The position numbers were made by a program, and so were the translations under genes. Below, one piece after another: positions 48,612 through 58,253 of a stretch of 64,000 nt of DNA. The DNA comes from Porphyridium purpureum (lineage: Eukaryota > Rhodophyta > Bangiophyceae > Porphyridiales > Porphyridiaceae): positions 124,001 to 188,000 of the forward strand of contig VRMN01000008.1 in NCBI GenBank assembly GCA_008690995.1. Reading direction: 5' to 3'. Below the pieces are notes generated by a model that saw only the letters and a program-made list of their open reading frames with translations, was not told the origin of the DNA and searched no databases. Within the stretch, counting starts at the first letter, position 1. Each line of letters begins with the position of its first letter.

Positions 48612-49256
48612 ATGAGGGCGAGGCGTGTCCTGTTTTGGGGGTTGGGATGCTACACAGCGGCGTGCGCGGGCTCAATGGGAGCTGCGTTTGTGCCCGGAAC
48701 ACCAACGTTCCGCGTGGATTCTGCCGAGGTGCTGGATGTTGTGCGCAACTCGCACAAGATACGGGCTAGACAAGGCTTGATTGATTTGATGTGCGATGTG
48801 TATTCGTGCAAGGAAGTGCCTCGCGATCGGATGGAGCGCGCGTTTGCGCCAAACGTGACGTTTGAAGATCCGGCTGTTTCGCTGGTGGGTTTGGCTGAAG
48901 TAATGTTGTCTTTGCGGGCGTTAAAGTACTTGGATGGATCAGCAAGCACTGTTCTGGCGGTGACTCATTACAACTCGGGTGCCAGTATTGACGTGCAGCA
49001 GCGCTGGCGCATTCCTATTTTTGGGCGATTTGTTTTGAAGGAGACTCTGTTCCTCGAGTTTTGCGGCGAAACCGAGCTGGATGAACTCGGAGAAACTACC
49101 GCTCAAGTTTCACGTATTTATGATTTGTGGAATAGGAAGAGGCTGGTGCCTTTATTTCACGTCTTTCCCCGCCGGCTGAACGGATTTTGTATCGCGGCTG
49201 AGCTCAAGCTGATGGAGCGTTGGGAGCCAATGGATTCAGGGAAGAAGCAGCGGTGA
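48612..49256 (+). CDS. NTF2-like (SnoaL/DUF2358-type) protein
   Basis: The protein has 214 residues from the ATG at 48612. A short hydrophobic N-terminus (MRARRVLFWGLGCYTAACAGSMGAAFV) may be an anchor or targeting signal. The body fits an NTF2-like cone: ERAFAPNVTFEDPAVSLVGL is the F..D..F.DP...V.G pattern of DUF2358/SnoaL-like proteins, followed by QRWRIPIFGRFVLKETLFLEF and IYDLWNRKRLVPLF. DUF2358 proteins occur in plants and algae, often in plastids; function is unknown. Assignment from pattern only. Confidence 0.65.
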   Translation: MRARRVLFWGLGCYTAACAGSMGAAFVPGTPTFRVDSAEVLDVVRNSHKIRARQGLIDLMCDVYSCKEVPRDRMERAFAPNVTFEDPAVSLVGLAEVMLSLRALKYLDGSASTVLAVTHYNSGASIDVQQRWRIPIFGRFVLKETLFLEFCGETELDELGETTAQVSRIYDLWNRKRLVPLFHVFPRRLNGFCIAAELKLMERWEPMDSGKKQR

Positions 49257-49282
49257 GTGACTTTCAAAACCAATTGAAGCGT

Positions 49283-49894
49283 CTAATTGAAGCGCTTAAC
49301 AATGCCCGCAAAATACTCGCCATGATGCTTGGCGATTGCAAGCTCGAGGTCTGATGCCTGCCTAGAGCCGTCGCCATTCGCCAGCATACCGGATCCGTAA
49401 GCGGAGCTCCCACGAAGGGTGTTGACCATCATCTCCGGATGCGTGTAGCCCATGGGAACAAAGATCATGCCCAAGTGGGTGAGCACTGGCACTGTGGTGA
49501 GCGCGGTCGTTTCCTGTCCTCCACCAATGGTCCCCGTGGAGAAGAAGACCGACGCCATTTTGCCGTTCAGCTTGCCTTGCGCCCACAGGCCGCCAAGTCC
49601 GTCAAAGAAAGCCTTCATCTGGGCAGGCATTGTGCCGAATCGCGTTGGAATGCCGAACATGATGCCGTCCACTGCGACGAGCAGATCCATATCTTCGCGC
49701 GTGAACGTCTTGTACTCTTCTGCCTTTGGCGGCGCGCCCATCTTGGTCAGCACATCCTGCGGCAGCGTTTCCGGCACTTGCATCACGATGGCCTCACACC
49801 CGGCCGTCTCGATCCCAGCCTTCACCATATCTGCCTGTTTCTTAATGTGGCCGTACATCGAGTAGTACAGCACCAAGATCCTCTTCGTCGCCAT
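49283..49894 (-). CDS. NAD(P)H:quinone oxidoreductase, WrbA type (flavodoxin-like)
   Basis: The protein has 203 residues from the ATG at 49894, the normal length. FMN-binding loops: LVLYYSMYGHIKKQADMV (phosphate loop), GIPTRFGTMPAQMKAFFD and STGTIGGGQETTAL, then GYTHPEMM, all WrbA signatures. It reduces quinones by two electrons and avoids semiquinone radicals in oxidative stress. No targeting peptide. Confidence 0.95.
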   Translation of the reverse strand: MATKRILVLYYSMYGHIKKQADMVKAGIETAGCEAIVMQVPETLPQDVLTKMGAPPKAEEYKTFTREDMDLLVAVDGIMFGIPTRFGTMPAQMKAFFDGLGGLWAQGKLNGKMASVFFSTGTIGGGQETTALTTVPVLTHLGMIFVPMGYTHPEMMVNTLRGSSAYGSGMLANGDGSRQASDLELAIAKHHGEYFAGIVKRFN

Positions 49895-50484
49895 GATTAC
49901 TGTGAGAGCTTCTTAATGTCTGATCCACACAAACACACACGCCGCAGCACACCACAGTCACGATCGCAATTGCCCGTCCTCCCTTTGTCGCTTGTGTCCT
50001 GACCCGATACTGTGTCCCAATCCTCTTCGACCTCTACACCGAACCAGCGCCACCTCAATCCGTTTTTATACCGGCTTCCACGTGCGGGGCGGCCATGTTG
50101 GAGATTGTCATCCGGGAGGGTCGCATTTCATCACAGAGCGTTTCAGGATGACATGCGGGAGAAACAGAGAAACACGCAGAAAACCCAAGTCGAGCTGCCT
50201 TGCTGGCGACGCGGTACTGCGCTTTGCGGCTGTGGAGAAACTCTCCGCTCCTGCGCCCCGCGTCGAGCGTGCACGTGTTTGCAGCCACGTATCTGCCGCG
50301 CGAATTGGAGTCCCAACAGCCGGAAGCGTCTAGAACAAGGCGACATGCCGTCGTGCAGATAACTCACACAAATGCCTCCAATCTGGTAAACGTGCACGCA
50401 CACACTTTGTGGTCATGCACTGCGCGCCCGTCCTTCGCTCGAGCAGGAAACGGCTGCCTGCCGGAGGTTGACGGTATCGAGCGA
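49895..50484. other. Intergenic region upstream of WrbA gene
   Basis: 590 bp. No GTAC-core hexamer of the recurring type and no convincing gene. A 165-codon plus-strand frame from 50200 overlaps the HLIP-like gene antisense and is taken as chance. Confidence 0.5.
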
Positions 50485-51657
50485 TCATGGCATGGGAAGC
50501 TGCTGCGCCGCGATTTCGTTCTGCACCGCGTGCAGAAAGGCGGTTGCGTAGACCGGCACAGATTTGAACAGGAGGACTTGATCGATGAACGATGGGTGGG
50601 CCGGCTCCAGCCATTCACGCGCGAGGCCGATGAGCAAACCAGTCAGGGCCAATTTGCCATTCAGACGCTCGGCGAAGAGCAAGTACGATCGCGGTAGCCG
50701 GAACTCAAAGCGAATGTCGTCGGCGTAGTCCGCGCTCCGTTTACGCTTGGCTGAGCGCCGTCCGTCGCGCCTGCCTGGAAACTGCTTCGCAGCTGCCTGA
50801 TCGCCGGCCGCCAAGAACTCCACAGTGGATTGCTGCTGCACGAGATCGCGAGCCTCTTCGATGGCTTTGCTCTGCAGGATCGCTTGCTGCATGGGCTCAA
50901 GCTTTTGGTACCAATTCTCGTCACTCCCGCCGTCGCCTTGTGCCACCGAAGCCCGGAATTGAGCGACAATGTCGTCGTACGACTTGCCAGCATAGTCAGC
51001 CTGCAAAACACGCTCGATATCTTTGAGCGTTTTGACGACATCGTCAGGCGAAAAATCGTCCTCGTCCTCGTCTTGCGTCTCGCCTATTGAACTGGATGCA
51101 TCGGAACCAGATACCACTTGCGCGGAACTCTCTACATCCAGCCTGCCTTGCTGCCGAACTGATCGAGAGTCCTGCTTGCGAAGTGCAGCTCGCCGCGGTG
51201 TTGGTGGCGGTGCTGCCAAGGACGAGCGTGATGAAAATCCTAAAAGCCGTCGTGCGCGCGCGAGCCAGCGCGCTTTCCGTCGGCGCGACGACGCTGACAT
51301 GAGAACGATCACAAACGCGGAGATGATGAGACCGGCCAGCACCCACGGAGCCGGAGGCATCACCATCGCGGCAGATGCGAGCGTGCGCTCAGCGAAGCGC
51401 GCTGTGCGCCTCGCGCCGAACTTCATCACTTCGCATGCTCGACATTGAAAAGGTGTCCTTCCACAATTACCAATGGCTCTAGCTTTCACGGACGATTTCG
51501 AAACAAATACTTTTCTAGATCCCGAGTCGCGGGGAGATGGCACGCGCGTGGGCGCCGAGCGACATGTATCCAGAGTAAACGCGCTCGACCCGAATTTCGC
51601 ACTCCTTAAAGGCGCCGCTCTGACGAAGCCAACCGCGCTCGGAGCTGCGCCGCCCAT
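50485..51657 (-). CDS. HLIP-like (chlorophyll-binding-helix) protein with N-terminal membrane anchor
   Basis: The preferred start is the ATG at 51657 (390 residues); an ATG at 51426 would give 313. The segment before residue ~78 is Ala/Arg/Ser-rich (transit peptide). A membrane helix lies at about 101-118 (APWVLAGLIISAFVIVLMS), then a charged disordered region, and near the C-terminus (about 329-350) FAERLNGKLALTGLLIGLAREW. That is the ExxNGRxAMxGFxxxxxxE pattern of high-light-induced/LHC-family helices, with Lys for Arg. HLIPs bind chlorophyll and protect photosystem assembly. A plastid thylakoid location is inferred. Five GTAC motifs lie about 165-220 bp upstream. Confidence 0.68.
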   Translation of the reverse strand: MGGAAPSAVGFVRAAPLRSAKFGSSAFTLDTCRSAPTRVPSPRDSGSRKVFVSKSSVKARAIGNCGRTPFQCRACEVMKFGARRTARFAERTLASAAMVMPPAPWVLAGLIISAFVIVLMSASSRRRKARWLARARRLLGFSSRSSLAAPPPTPRRAALRKQDSRSVRQQGRLDVESSAQVVSGSDASSSIGETQDEDEDDFSPDDVVKTLKDIERVLQADYAGKSYDDIVAQFRASVAQGDGGSDENWYQKLEPMQQAILQSKAIEEARDLVQQQSTVEFLAAGDQAAAKQFPGRRDGRRSAKRKRSADYADDIRFEFRLPRSYLLFAERLNGKLALTGLLIGLAREWLEPAHPSFIDQVLLFKSVPVYATAFLHAVQNEIAAQQLPMP

Positions 51658-51820
51658 CGGTCTCCCGAAGATCTGCGTCCACGATCTGCACGATCCGCGC
51701 ACGAGCACAAAGGGCTGGCGCGGAACGTTCCGACGAGTTACCGCGTAGGTTCTTCTTCTGCGCGAACCTGCGGCTTCGCTGTCTCGGGGCGCAGCAGCCG
51801 CGGGGTGGGTCCAGCGCGTG

Positions 51821-51875
51821 TACAGTGAGTGTACATTCTCGTCGTACACTTATGCGGTACACTTTTGTGGTACAC
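51821..51875. promoter_or_regulatory. Five GTAC-core motifs in the HLIP/sulfotransferase divergent promoter
   Basis: TGTACAG at 51821, TGTAC at 51832, and GTACAC at 51844, 51858 and 51870: the densest cluster in the window, spaced about 11-14 bp, near one helical turn. It lies between starts at 51657 and 52136. Role inferred. Confidence 0.6.
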
Positions 51876-52135
51876 TTCGGCCTGCTGCCGGGTTGTTATG
51901 TTTGTAGTAAAGTACGCTCATTCTATGATTTGGAACATTCGTGAGGACAAACATAGCACGTGAAGTGTTTTGTGAGCGTGTGTGGATGATAGCGTGGTGG
52001 CGAGCGGTTTCGTGTTACACACGTGCTTTTCGGAGTTCAGCAAACGCACGGTTCGGGTACGTCGCAGACTCACGGCGTGGATGCACATGTCGCCTGGCCG
52101 CTGACTGGGAGAACAGCGCCGCGGTTCGCAAGACC

Positions 52136-53713
52136 ATGCGCATGAGGTGCTTGCCGCGGCGGCGGCAACATCTGAGTGCTGTTTGTCTATGCGCACGGGT
52201 CGTGTTGCTGCTCGCCGCGTGCGTCGCGCTGCTGGCGATCGCGCCGAGCAGCTTTGTGCGCGCGCAGCAAGTGGCTGCAGAGGCACAAAGGAGTGCAGAT
52301 CCGCAAGTCGGGGCCGAAAATGATGCCCTCGCCACACCAAGGGCTAGTCGGGCTCCGGCGGTGTCATCTTTGGATGTTGTGGCGCCTGCGGAAAACGAGG
52401 AGCAGGGCATGGCGCCCGACCCAAACGCATCGTTTGTGACGGCCGCCACAAATGCCTTGCACAGGAGGTCATGGACAAAGATTGTCTCAAGCCTGCCGAC
52501 TCCGCTGCCTCACAGAGCCCCGAAGAAATCTGATGACGCCAAGCCCTTGCCGGAGGGGAGCGTGAGCGCAACGCCCGCTGCGTTTTTGGACGAGCCGGAG
52601 AATGATAGTGAAGCCAACACCTCCGCAGGGGCATCATCTGCCCCACAGAAACAGGCCGGGGCTGGAGAAGCGGGCAATGTGCTCCCGTCCTATGACAAAT
52701 TTGGCGCCATGATCGTAACGAATGACGCCCGCATGCCGCCGTTCTCTATGTACGGCTTCCAAGAGGTACCGGTTCAACCTTACAAGTGCGGCGGGTTTCT
52801 TTGGGTCTTTATGGGACACTGCGGGAGCTCATCCATGATGGAGACACTCGACCGCGTGTTCAATATATCGATCGTGGGGTTTGAGCCGCTCGAGCGTTTT
52901 CGCGAGGAGGTGTGCGCGGAAAAGAACGCGTGCGGTGATCTGAAACAAGAAGTACTAAAGTACTTTATCGAAGGTCGCGAGCAAGGCAAAGTAATCGGGT
53001 TCAAATTGCGCCCATGGACTGTTCACCGCTTCCCGCGCTTTTTCTGGAAGCTGGTACAAGACTTCAACATCTGTGTGGTACATAACGTGCGGCTCAACGT
53101 AGTGGAACAAGAGAGTACACGGTACCGAAGAGAACAGATCGGCATTTCCCAGTTTTCGGTGCTCCGCGGCGCCAAGCCAGACCTGCATACCAAGGTAGCG
53201 TTGCCGAACAAAGATTTGAGCAAAATCATCCGCATGCAGCGAGACAAGTTGCATCGCGGCAAGCCCATCGTGCGTTCGCCCAGTGCCGAGCGTTGGTTCC
53301 GGCACTCGATTATGTGGAAGGAAGATCCTGTACGGCTGGCAAACCTGAGCAGCGAAAACGTGAAAATGATGAGCTGGTCACGTCGTGTCGACCGCGGTGT
53401 GTTTGCGGCTGCCGCGATGCTTGGCCAGAACAAACTCATTCATGTCTCGTACGAGAATTATTTGTACGACCCAGCCACAACCATTGACTACATTGGTGCC
53501 GAGCTCGGCTTTGAGCGCCGCGCGGAAGTCAAGGCCGCCGTTTTGTTCAAGAAGTCGAGCCCCCAAGGACTGTGCAACATTCTGTCCAATTACGCAGAGG
53601 TCTTGAAGGTCATGTCTCACTACGGTGACCTCGTGTGGCTGATGAAAGATCCGCTGAATGGATGCGAGCCACTTCAAGAAACGAGCGCGACAGTGGCAAA
53701 ATCGACAATTTAG
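52136..53713 (+). CDS. Golgi sulfotransferase-like type II membrane protein
   Basis: The protein has 525 residues from the ATG at 52136 (52142 also possible; the frame upstream lacks a better ATG than 51986). A basic tail and one membrane helix (about 20-37, VVLLLAACVALLAIA) give a type II topology. A disordered stem is followed by a P-loop-like 5'-PAPS motif FMGHCGSSSMMETL at about 224-237. VVHNVRLNVVEQEST at about 312-326 may be the 3'-phosphate-binding RxNxxxxS region. KLIHVSYENYLYDPATTI fits the late sulfotransferase helix. It would move sulfate from PAPS to a glycan in the Golgi; the acceptor is unknown. It fits an alga with sulfated extracellular polysaccharide (inference). Confidence 0.75.
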   Translation: MRMRCLPRRRQHLSAVCLCARVVLLLAACVALLAIAPSSFVRAQQVAAEAQRSADPQVGAENDALATPRASRAPAVSSLDVVAPAENEEQGMAPDPNASFVTAATNALHRRSWTKIVSSLPTPLPHRAPKKSDDAKPLPEGSVSATPAAFLDEPENDSEANTSAGASSAPQKQAGAGEAGNVLPSYDKFGAMIVTNDARMPPFSMYGFQEVPVQPYKCGGFLWVFMGHCGSSSMMETLDRVFNISIVGFEPLERFREEVCAEKNACGDLKQEVLKYFIEGREQGKVIGFKLRPWTVHRFPRFFWKLVQDFNICVVHNVRLNVVEQESTRYRREQIGISQFSVLRGAKPDLHTKVALPNKDLSKIIRMQRDKLHRGKPIVRSPSAERWFRHSIMWKEDPVRLANLSSENVKMMSWSRRVDRGVFAAAAMLGQNKLIHVSYENYLYDPATTIDYIGAELGFERRAEVKAAVLFKKSSPQGLCNILSNYAEVLKVMSHYGDLVWLMKDPLNGCEPLQETSATVAKSTI

Positions 53714-53891
53714 GGAAAGTGAGACTTTTAGATACGGTGCAGTTTTCGTTCTCTTTTTGAAGATTCGTTTTGACTTGGCCCCGTTGGACCCAAAACATTT
53801 CCTGTCGCGGCGTTGCAAAAACCATCTCTTGTTGTCCTTACTTTCAATCACCCCGTGATGCTCTTTTAAACAAATTTTTACATTCACTGAC

Positions 53892-54809
53892 TTAATCATA
53901 CTCATCACTGCTTCCTTGCACAAAGTCGTTCAAAATGTCCTCTTCCTCGGAATCAAGAAATTGTTCCACGAGTCCGGCACGGTCTTCCGGGTCAACACCC
54001 TCGCCGAAAAAGTTGAAAAAGTACCGGGTGACTCGTGCATTGTACTCGTTTGCTTCATCTTTTTGTTGCTCTACGGTGACCGTGAGGTTCTCGTCCTCCA
54101 GAAATGCGTCTGTCCCGCGATGCGGCATGGGAAAGGATGTGTGCAGCACCCAGCAGCTCTGCAGAATAAATCCCCAGTTCGGGTGCCGCGACACTATATA
54201 GCACGGGAATTCATTCACACGTATAAAGGAGCCCTTGCGGCGCACCATGCCACAGCTTGATTCCACGAATCTCCAGCGGAATTGTTGTGTCACGTGCACT
54301 TGTCCACGACCCATGACTCTTCCGTCGCGCCCAAACTTGACGCGGACCGCCTCGCCATCCTCCTGCCACCACGGATCTGTCTCGACCCAGTGCTCGCCTG
54401 CGGCCGCTTTGAAGCGGAAGCTCCATTCAAATCCGACGAGCTCGTCAAGCTCGAGGTATTCTCGCTTTGAGTCTGCGAGGGATTCCCGGTAGGCGTCCAT
54501 TGGCGGGCGGCCGCGGATAGCGTCTTTGATGTACACCTTGTCGCTCCACAGTTTGGCGCACAGTTCCTTCCACAGCAAATTACTGCGCGACGCGGCGTGC
54601 CACGCCTTGCACACGAGCGCTGCCGTGCGGAGCGCAAACGCCTCGACATCCGGCCCACACGCCGCGAACACCTGCACCAGCACCTCCTCCGGCAGCTGCG
54701 CCCAGCTCACCTGAGCGTGCGCCGCCGTCGCCGCGCGGCCCGCAGCGGCCCGTTCTGTGTCGTCGTGTGAGCCCTGCAGGCGTCCCTCGGCTTCACCCAC
54801 ATCTGGCAT
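53892..54809 (-). CDS. F-box protein
   Basis: The protein has 305 residues from the ATG at 54809. After an Ala/acidic leader, the F-box spans about 35-85: WAQLPEEVLVQVFAAC...TAALVCKAWHAASRSNLLWKELC, with the LPxEVL...VCKxW...WK pattern that binds Skp1. The C-terminal region (about 100-290) looks like a beta-rich substrate domain of a type found in plant F-box proteins (e.g. WSFRFKAAAGEHW...DPWW); the target is unknown. It would be the substrate receptor of an SCF ubiquitin ligase. GTACAG lies 226 bp upstream (55035). Confidence 0.85.
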   Translation of the reverse strand: MPDVGEAEGRLQGSHDDTERAAAGRAATAAHAQVSWAQLPEEVLVQVFAACGPDVEAFALRTAALVCKAWHAASRSNLLWKELCAKLWSDKVYIKDAIRGRPPMDAYRESLADSKREYLELDELVGFEWSFRFKAAAGEHWVETDPWWQEDGEAVRVKFGRDGRVMGRGQVHVTQQFRWRFVESSCGMVRRKGSFIRVNEFPCYIVSRHPNWGFILQSCWVLHTSFPMPHRGTDAFLEDENLTVTVEQQKDEANEYNARVTRYFFNFFGEGVDPEDRAGLVEQFLDSEEEDILNDFVQGSSDEYD

Positions 54810-55238
54810 ACTTGCCGCTTCCTGCTGCTCGGCCCGCAGTGTCCCTCCTTACCCCCCGGCCGGCGTCCACGCGAGCGTCCAATGCGCAGCTGCCGCTTGT
54901 CGTCACGCCAGCTCGCCAGTGCGTGCAGCCCGCTCGCCTCGCTCCACTCGTGTCCCAGCGAAATCGACTCGCCGTTTGCGCCCGCAAATTCGCGGCGCGA
55001 CACAGGACGGCTCACGCAGAACGCACAACCTGGGGTACAGTCGGCACCGCAGACAGCGCGCGGCTTTGGCTGGTCGGTTTGCCCAGGCGCTCGGCGACGC
55101 GGGCAAAGCGCTGCAGCTCTGGCGCAATTGCTCGGATCTCGCCGCGTGGCGCGCTGGCGCGGGTCGGGCATCCGATTTTCCGTGAACAAACTCAATTATT
55201 TTATTGGTCAGGCGTGGCCGTCCCGCGCGCCGGTCAGA
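54810..55238. other. Intergenic region upstream of F-box gene
   Basis: 429 bp between the COPB2 stop and the F-box start. One GTACAG motif at 55035. Plus-strand frames of about 140-170 codons cross it but resemble nothing and overlap both neighbours antisense. Confidence 0.5.
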
Positions 55239-58200
55239 TCAATCCTTCTTCCCAGGCTTGACGGCGGCGGCTGGCGGCCGCACCGCCGCAACCGCGTCAG
55301 GCACCATCGGAATGTCCACTTGCTCAGGCATCGCACCATCGTTTCCGAAACCGAAATCAATATCTGCATCCATACTATTCCCGAACGGATCTGACTCTTG
55401 GCCATCGGGACCTGGTGTGTCGCCCAGCGGGTCTGGAAACTCTCCGCTTTCTTCACCAAAAGCAGCCGCAAGATCACCAGCGTCGCCATTACCAAACTCA
55501 TCGGCAGCATGCTCAGGTGCTGGCACTTCATCCATGTCCGTGAATCCGGCAAGCGGGTCCGTCTCCGCCGCCTCGGCTTTGGGTACCGCGGGCTCTGCCG
55601 CCACCGCGCTCATGGTCGGAGGTATTATGCTGGCCACCGGCTGCGCTTCTGCTTCTGATACCTGCGCCGCTGACGCCACTTCCGGGGAAATGCCATTCTC
55701 GCTCGATAGGGACATATTTCCAATCAGCTCGGACAGCTCCATAAATACTTCTCCGCGTTTTTGCTTATACGCCGTTGCTGGCATGGATGCACGGTCGCGG
55801 GCGAGCTGCACAGCGACTGACTCGGCATCCACGCTCCCCTGGAAGTCTGGAAACAGCTGCGGGTGGGTCACAGGATCTGCGATGGAATCAGCAATGCGCA
55901 GAGCGTTGTGCTTGCGCAGGTCCATGCGCCACGCATCAATAATAGGGCCCAAGCTGCTTGGCATGTAGGTTCGAGCGAAGATCGCGGCTTCCGCGCAACG
56001 ATTTGTCAGCAGCAGGAGGTCGAGGCACTTACGCGTGTTGCCTGTCATGTAGAAGCACATGAACGCAATGTTAATCTTGCCCGCCGCTTCTGCGCTCTTG
56101 CCCAGCTCGAGCAACTGTTCCTTGTTCGACGCCGCAGCGTACATGGTCAGCAGGCCGGCATAGTCGTTGCATTCTTTCATGCAGTCTGTGGCCAGCACAA
56201 AGTCACCCTTGGTTGTCGCAAGCGACGACAGCTGGCGCCACTTCATTTCGGATGGGTTTTCACGAGCGATTTGCGCCGCAAGTTCCAGTTCGCCAAGTGC
56301 TATGGCAAGCTCGCATCGATAGTCTGGATCGGTCGCGAGCTCCAATGCGCGCTGCTTCATGCCCTGACTATCCAAGAAGCGAGCGACCTTGTTGTGCTCT
56401 GATGCCGGAATTCGCGGCAACACTTTCTCGGCCAACTCGAGCTCACCACGTACGATGGCTGTTTTGAACTCTAACACAGACAACAACAGACTGTAAGAAT
56501 ACACAGCACCAGCTTTGTCGACGAGATATACCCGGTTATCCTTGGGTAGATAACCCAGCAAGTACAACGGGCGGTCCATGTGGGCTAGCGTGGAGAGCTC
56601 CGCGCCGACGCCATAACTCAATCGATTAGACGCGTTTGTGTATAAAAAGCAGTCGCCAACCCATATGCCAGTTAGTACCTTCTCGGCTATCTCATGCTGC
56701 AGGTTAAACGCATCCTCTACGCCCTCTGGATCCAGCTTGCCCCCGCCCGATTCAAACGCGCGATCGACCGCTCCTTGGTCGTAAGAGAGCATGTAAAAGG
56801 ATGTCTCCGACGTGATCACTAGCAGCGCGCCTTCTTCGGACCAAAACACGTTTTGGGCAGCCACATCAATTCGGCGGACGAGCTGCAACGTGTTCCAATC
56901 GTAGAATGCAACAAACTCATCGCTGACAAGGCCCAAGAGACTTCCGCCGCAGATATGGTCCACAGAAAATGCCGGGCGCATCACGTTTCGTTCGTTGAAG
57001 TCCTTTTTGTACACGCGAATTTCTTGTGTGCCGATTTTTGTCGCAAACTCCCCGTTTCCGTTGTCCCACACAATGTCGTCCGCTTGCCCGTATGACTTGT
57101 TGCGCCAAGCCAGCGCGGTGTAGATAATGAACTCGCCGTCACCACATACTGCCACAAAGCGGCCGTTTGGAGAGTGGATAAGCTTTTGGGGATACACTTC
57201 GCAGCTGCCCAGCTCTTTCGCTGGCACGTCCATTTTCTCTCCGTCTGATAGATGGGCCGCGTCGACTTGTCTGACGTTGCTCGTGAAGATCTCATTGTGT
57301 TTCGCAATAATCACCTTTCCGGAGGGATCCATGGAGGCGACGGGCTGATCCTTGCCGAGCATGATGACCACCGTGCCGTTGTCAAAGCCCAGGGCAATAT
57401 TGTTGCTACCCTTCTGGTAGGAAACCGACCAGCACCGATCCAGCGAGTACGACAGCGTGGTTTCCAAGCGGTACGTATTAGAGTGCCACAGATTGACGGT
57501 GGAATCTTCCGATCCAGACAGAATCAGCGGACGATCCGGCAAGAAGGCAACGCACGACACGTTGTGCGAATGCCCTTCCAGCGTCTGCACACAAGCCTTG
57601 GTTTGGTAATCCCAAATCTTCAGCAAGCCGTCATCGCCGCCAGACGCCAAGTATGGCTTATCCGTGCCGTTGTAGTAGTCTACGCAATTGACGCCCTTCT
57701 CGTGCCCTTCCAGCGTAAAATTTGGTACGGGCGAGCTCAAATTCCATACTTTGACAGTATGGTCGAGAGACGCAGACGCGAATGTGTTTGTATCCTTCGG
57801 GTTGAACACAACTTGCATGACATAGTGCGAGTGGTTCTCGTAGATCATGGTGTTGACCCAACCTTTATCCCAGTCCCACAGCTTGATGAGCATGTCATCC
57901 GATGAGGTGAGCAGGTACGGGAGCGTCGGGTGGACCGCGATCGAGCGGATGTAATCCATATGCGCTTCAAAACTGCGCACCTTTTCGCTGGTGTTGTAAT
58001 TGTACACGCGGATGTACATGTCGTCGGAACCGATCACGATCCACTGCTTCCGCGGCACAAATCGACCCGCGCGCACTGGCTGATCCGTAACCTCGAACGA
58101 CTTGACAACAGACTGCGTCTCATAGTTATAGATGAAGACCGTGCCATCGTACAGCGACGCAAGCACCCACGGCTCCGTCGGATGCAAGTCCACGCACTTG

Positions 58201-58253
58201 ACGCGCTCCGAGCGCGCGTTCAGCTTACGCTTCACATCGATCTTCAGCGGCAT
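55239..58253 (-). CDS. COPB2: Coatomer subunit beta' (COPI, Sec27/COPB2)
   Basis: The protein has 1004 residues from the ATG at 58253 (about 900 in yeast and human; the excess is the C-terminal tail). MPLKIDVKRKLNARSERVKCVDLHP is the nearly invariant start. Two WD40 propellers fill residues 1 to ~600 (repeats such as IKLWDWDKGW, VKVWNLSS, LKIWDYQT), the first binding dilysine cargo signals. An alpha-solenoid follows (about 600-840). The tail is acidic and disordered with DPLAGF and DPFG repeats. COPI coats retrograde Golgi-to-ER vesicles. CTGTAC and GTACCG lie about 198-210 bp upstream (58451-58468). Confidence 0.96.
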   Translation of the reverse strand: MPLKIDVKRKLNARSERVKCVDLHPTEPWVLASLYDGTVFIYNYETQSVVKSFEVTDQPVRAGRFVPRKQWIVIGSDDMYIRVYNYNTSEKVRSFEAHMDYIRSIAVHPTLPYLLTSSDDMLIKLWDWDKGWVNTMIYENHSHYVMQVVFNPKDTNTFASASLDHTVKVWNLSSPVPNFTLEGHEKGVNCVDYYNGTDKPYLASGGDDGLLKIWDYQTKACVQTLEGHSHNVSCVAFLPDRPLILSGSEDSTVNLWHSNTYRLETTLSYSLDRCWSVSYQKGSNNIALGFDNGTVVIMLGKDQPVASMDPSGKVIIAKHNEIFTSNVRQVDAAHLSDGEKMDVPAKELGSCEVYPQKLIHSPNGRFVAVCGDGEFIIYTALAWRNKSYGQADDIVWDNGNGEFATKIGTQEIRVYKKDFNERNVMRPAFSVDHICGGSLLGLVSDEFVAFYDWNTLQLVRRIDVAAQNVFWSEEGALLVITSETSFYMLSYDQGAVDRAFESGGGKLDPEGVEDAFNLQHEIAEKVLTGIWVGDCFLYTNASNRLSYGVGAELSTLAHMDRPLYLLGYLPKDNRVYLVDKAGAVYSYSLLLSVLEFKTAIVRGELELAEKVLPRIPASEHNKVARFLDSQGMKQRALELATDPDYRCELAIALGELELAAQIARENPSEMKWRQLSSLATTKGDFVLATDCMKECNDYAGLLTMYAAASNKEQLLELGKSAEAAGKINIAFMCFYMTGNTRKCLDLLLLTNRCAEAAIFARTYMPSSLGPIIDAWRMDLRKHNALRIADSIADPVTHPQLFPDFQGSVDAESVAVQLARDRASMPATAYKQKRGEVFMELSELIGNMSLSSENGISPEVASAAQVSEAEAQPVASIIPPTMSAVAAEPAVPKAEAAETDPLAGFTDMDEVPAPEHAADEFGNGDAGDLAAAFGEESGEFPDPLGDTPGPDGQESDPFGNSMDADIDFGFGNDGAMPEQVDIPMVPDAVAAVRPPAAAVKPGKKD

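Noticed and set aside
50200-50697. 165-codon plus-strand frame
   Set aside because: Half of it is antisense to the HLIP-like coding sequence and it resembles no known protein.
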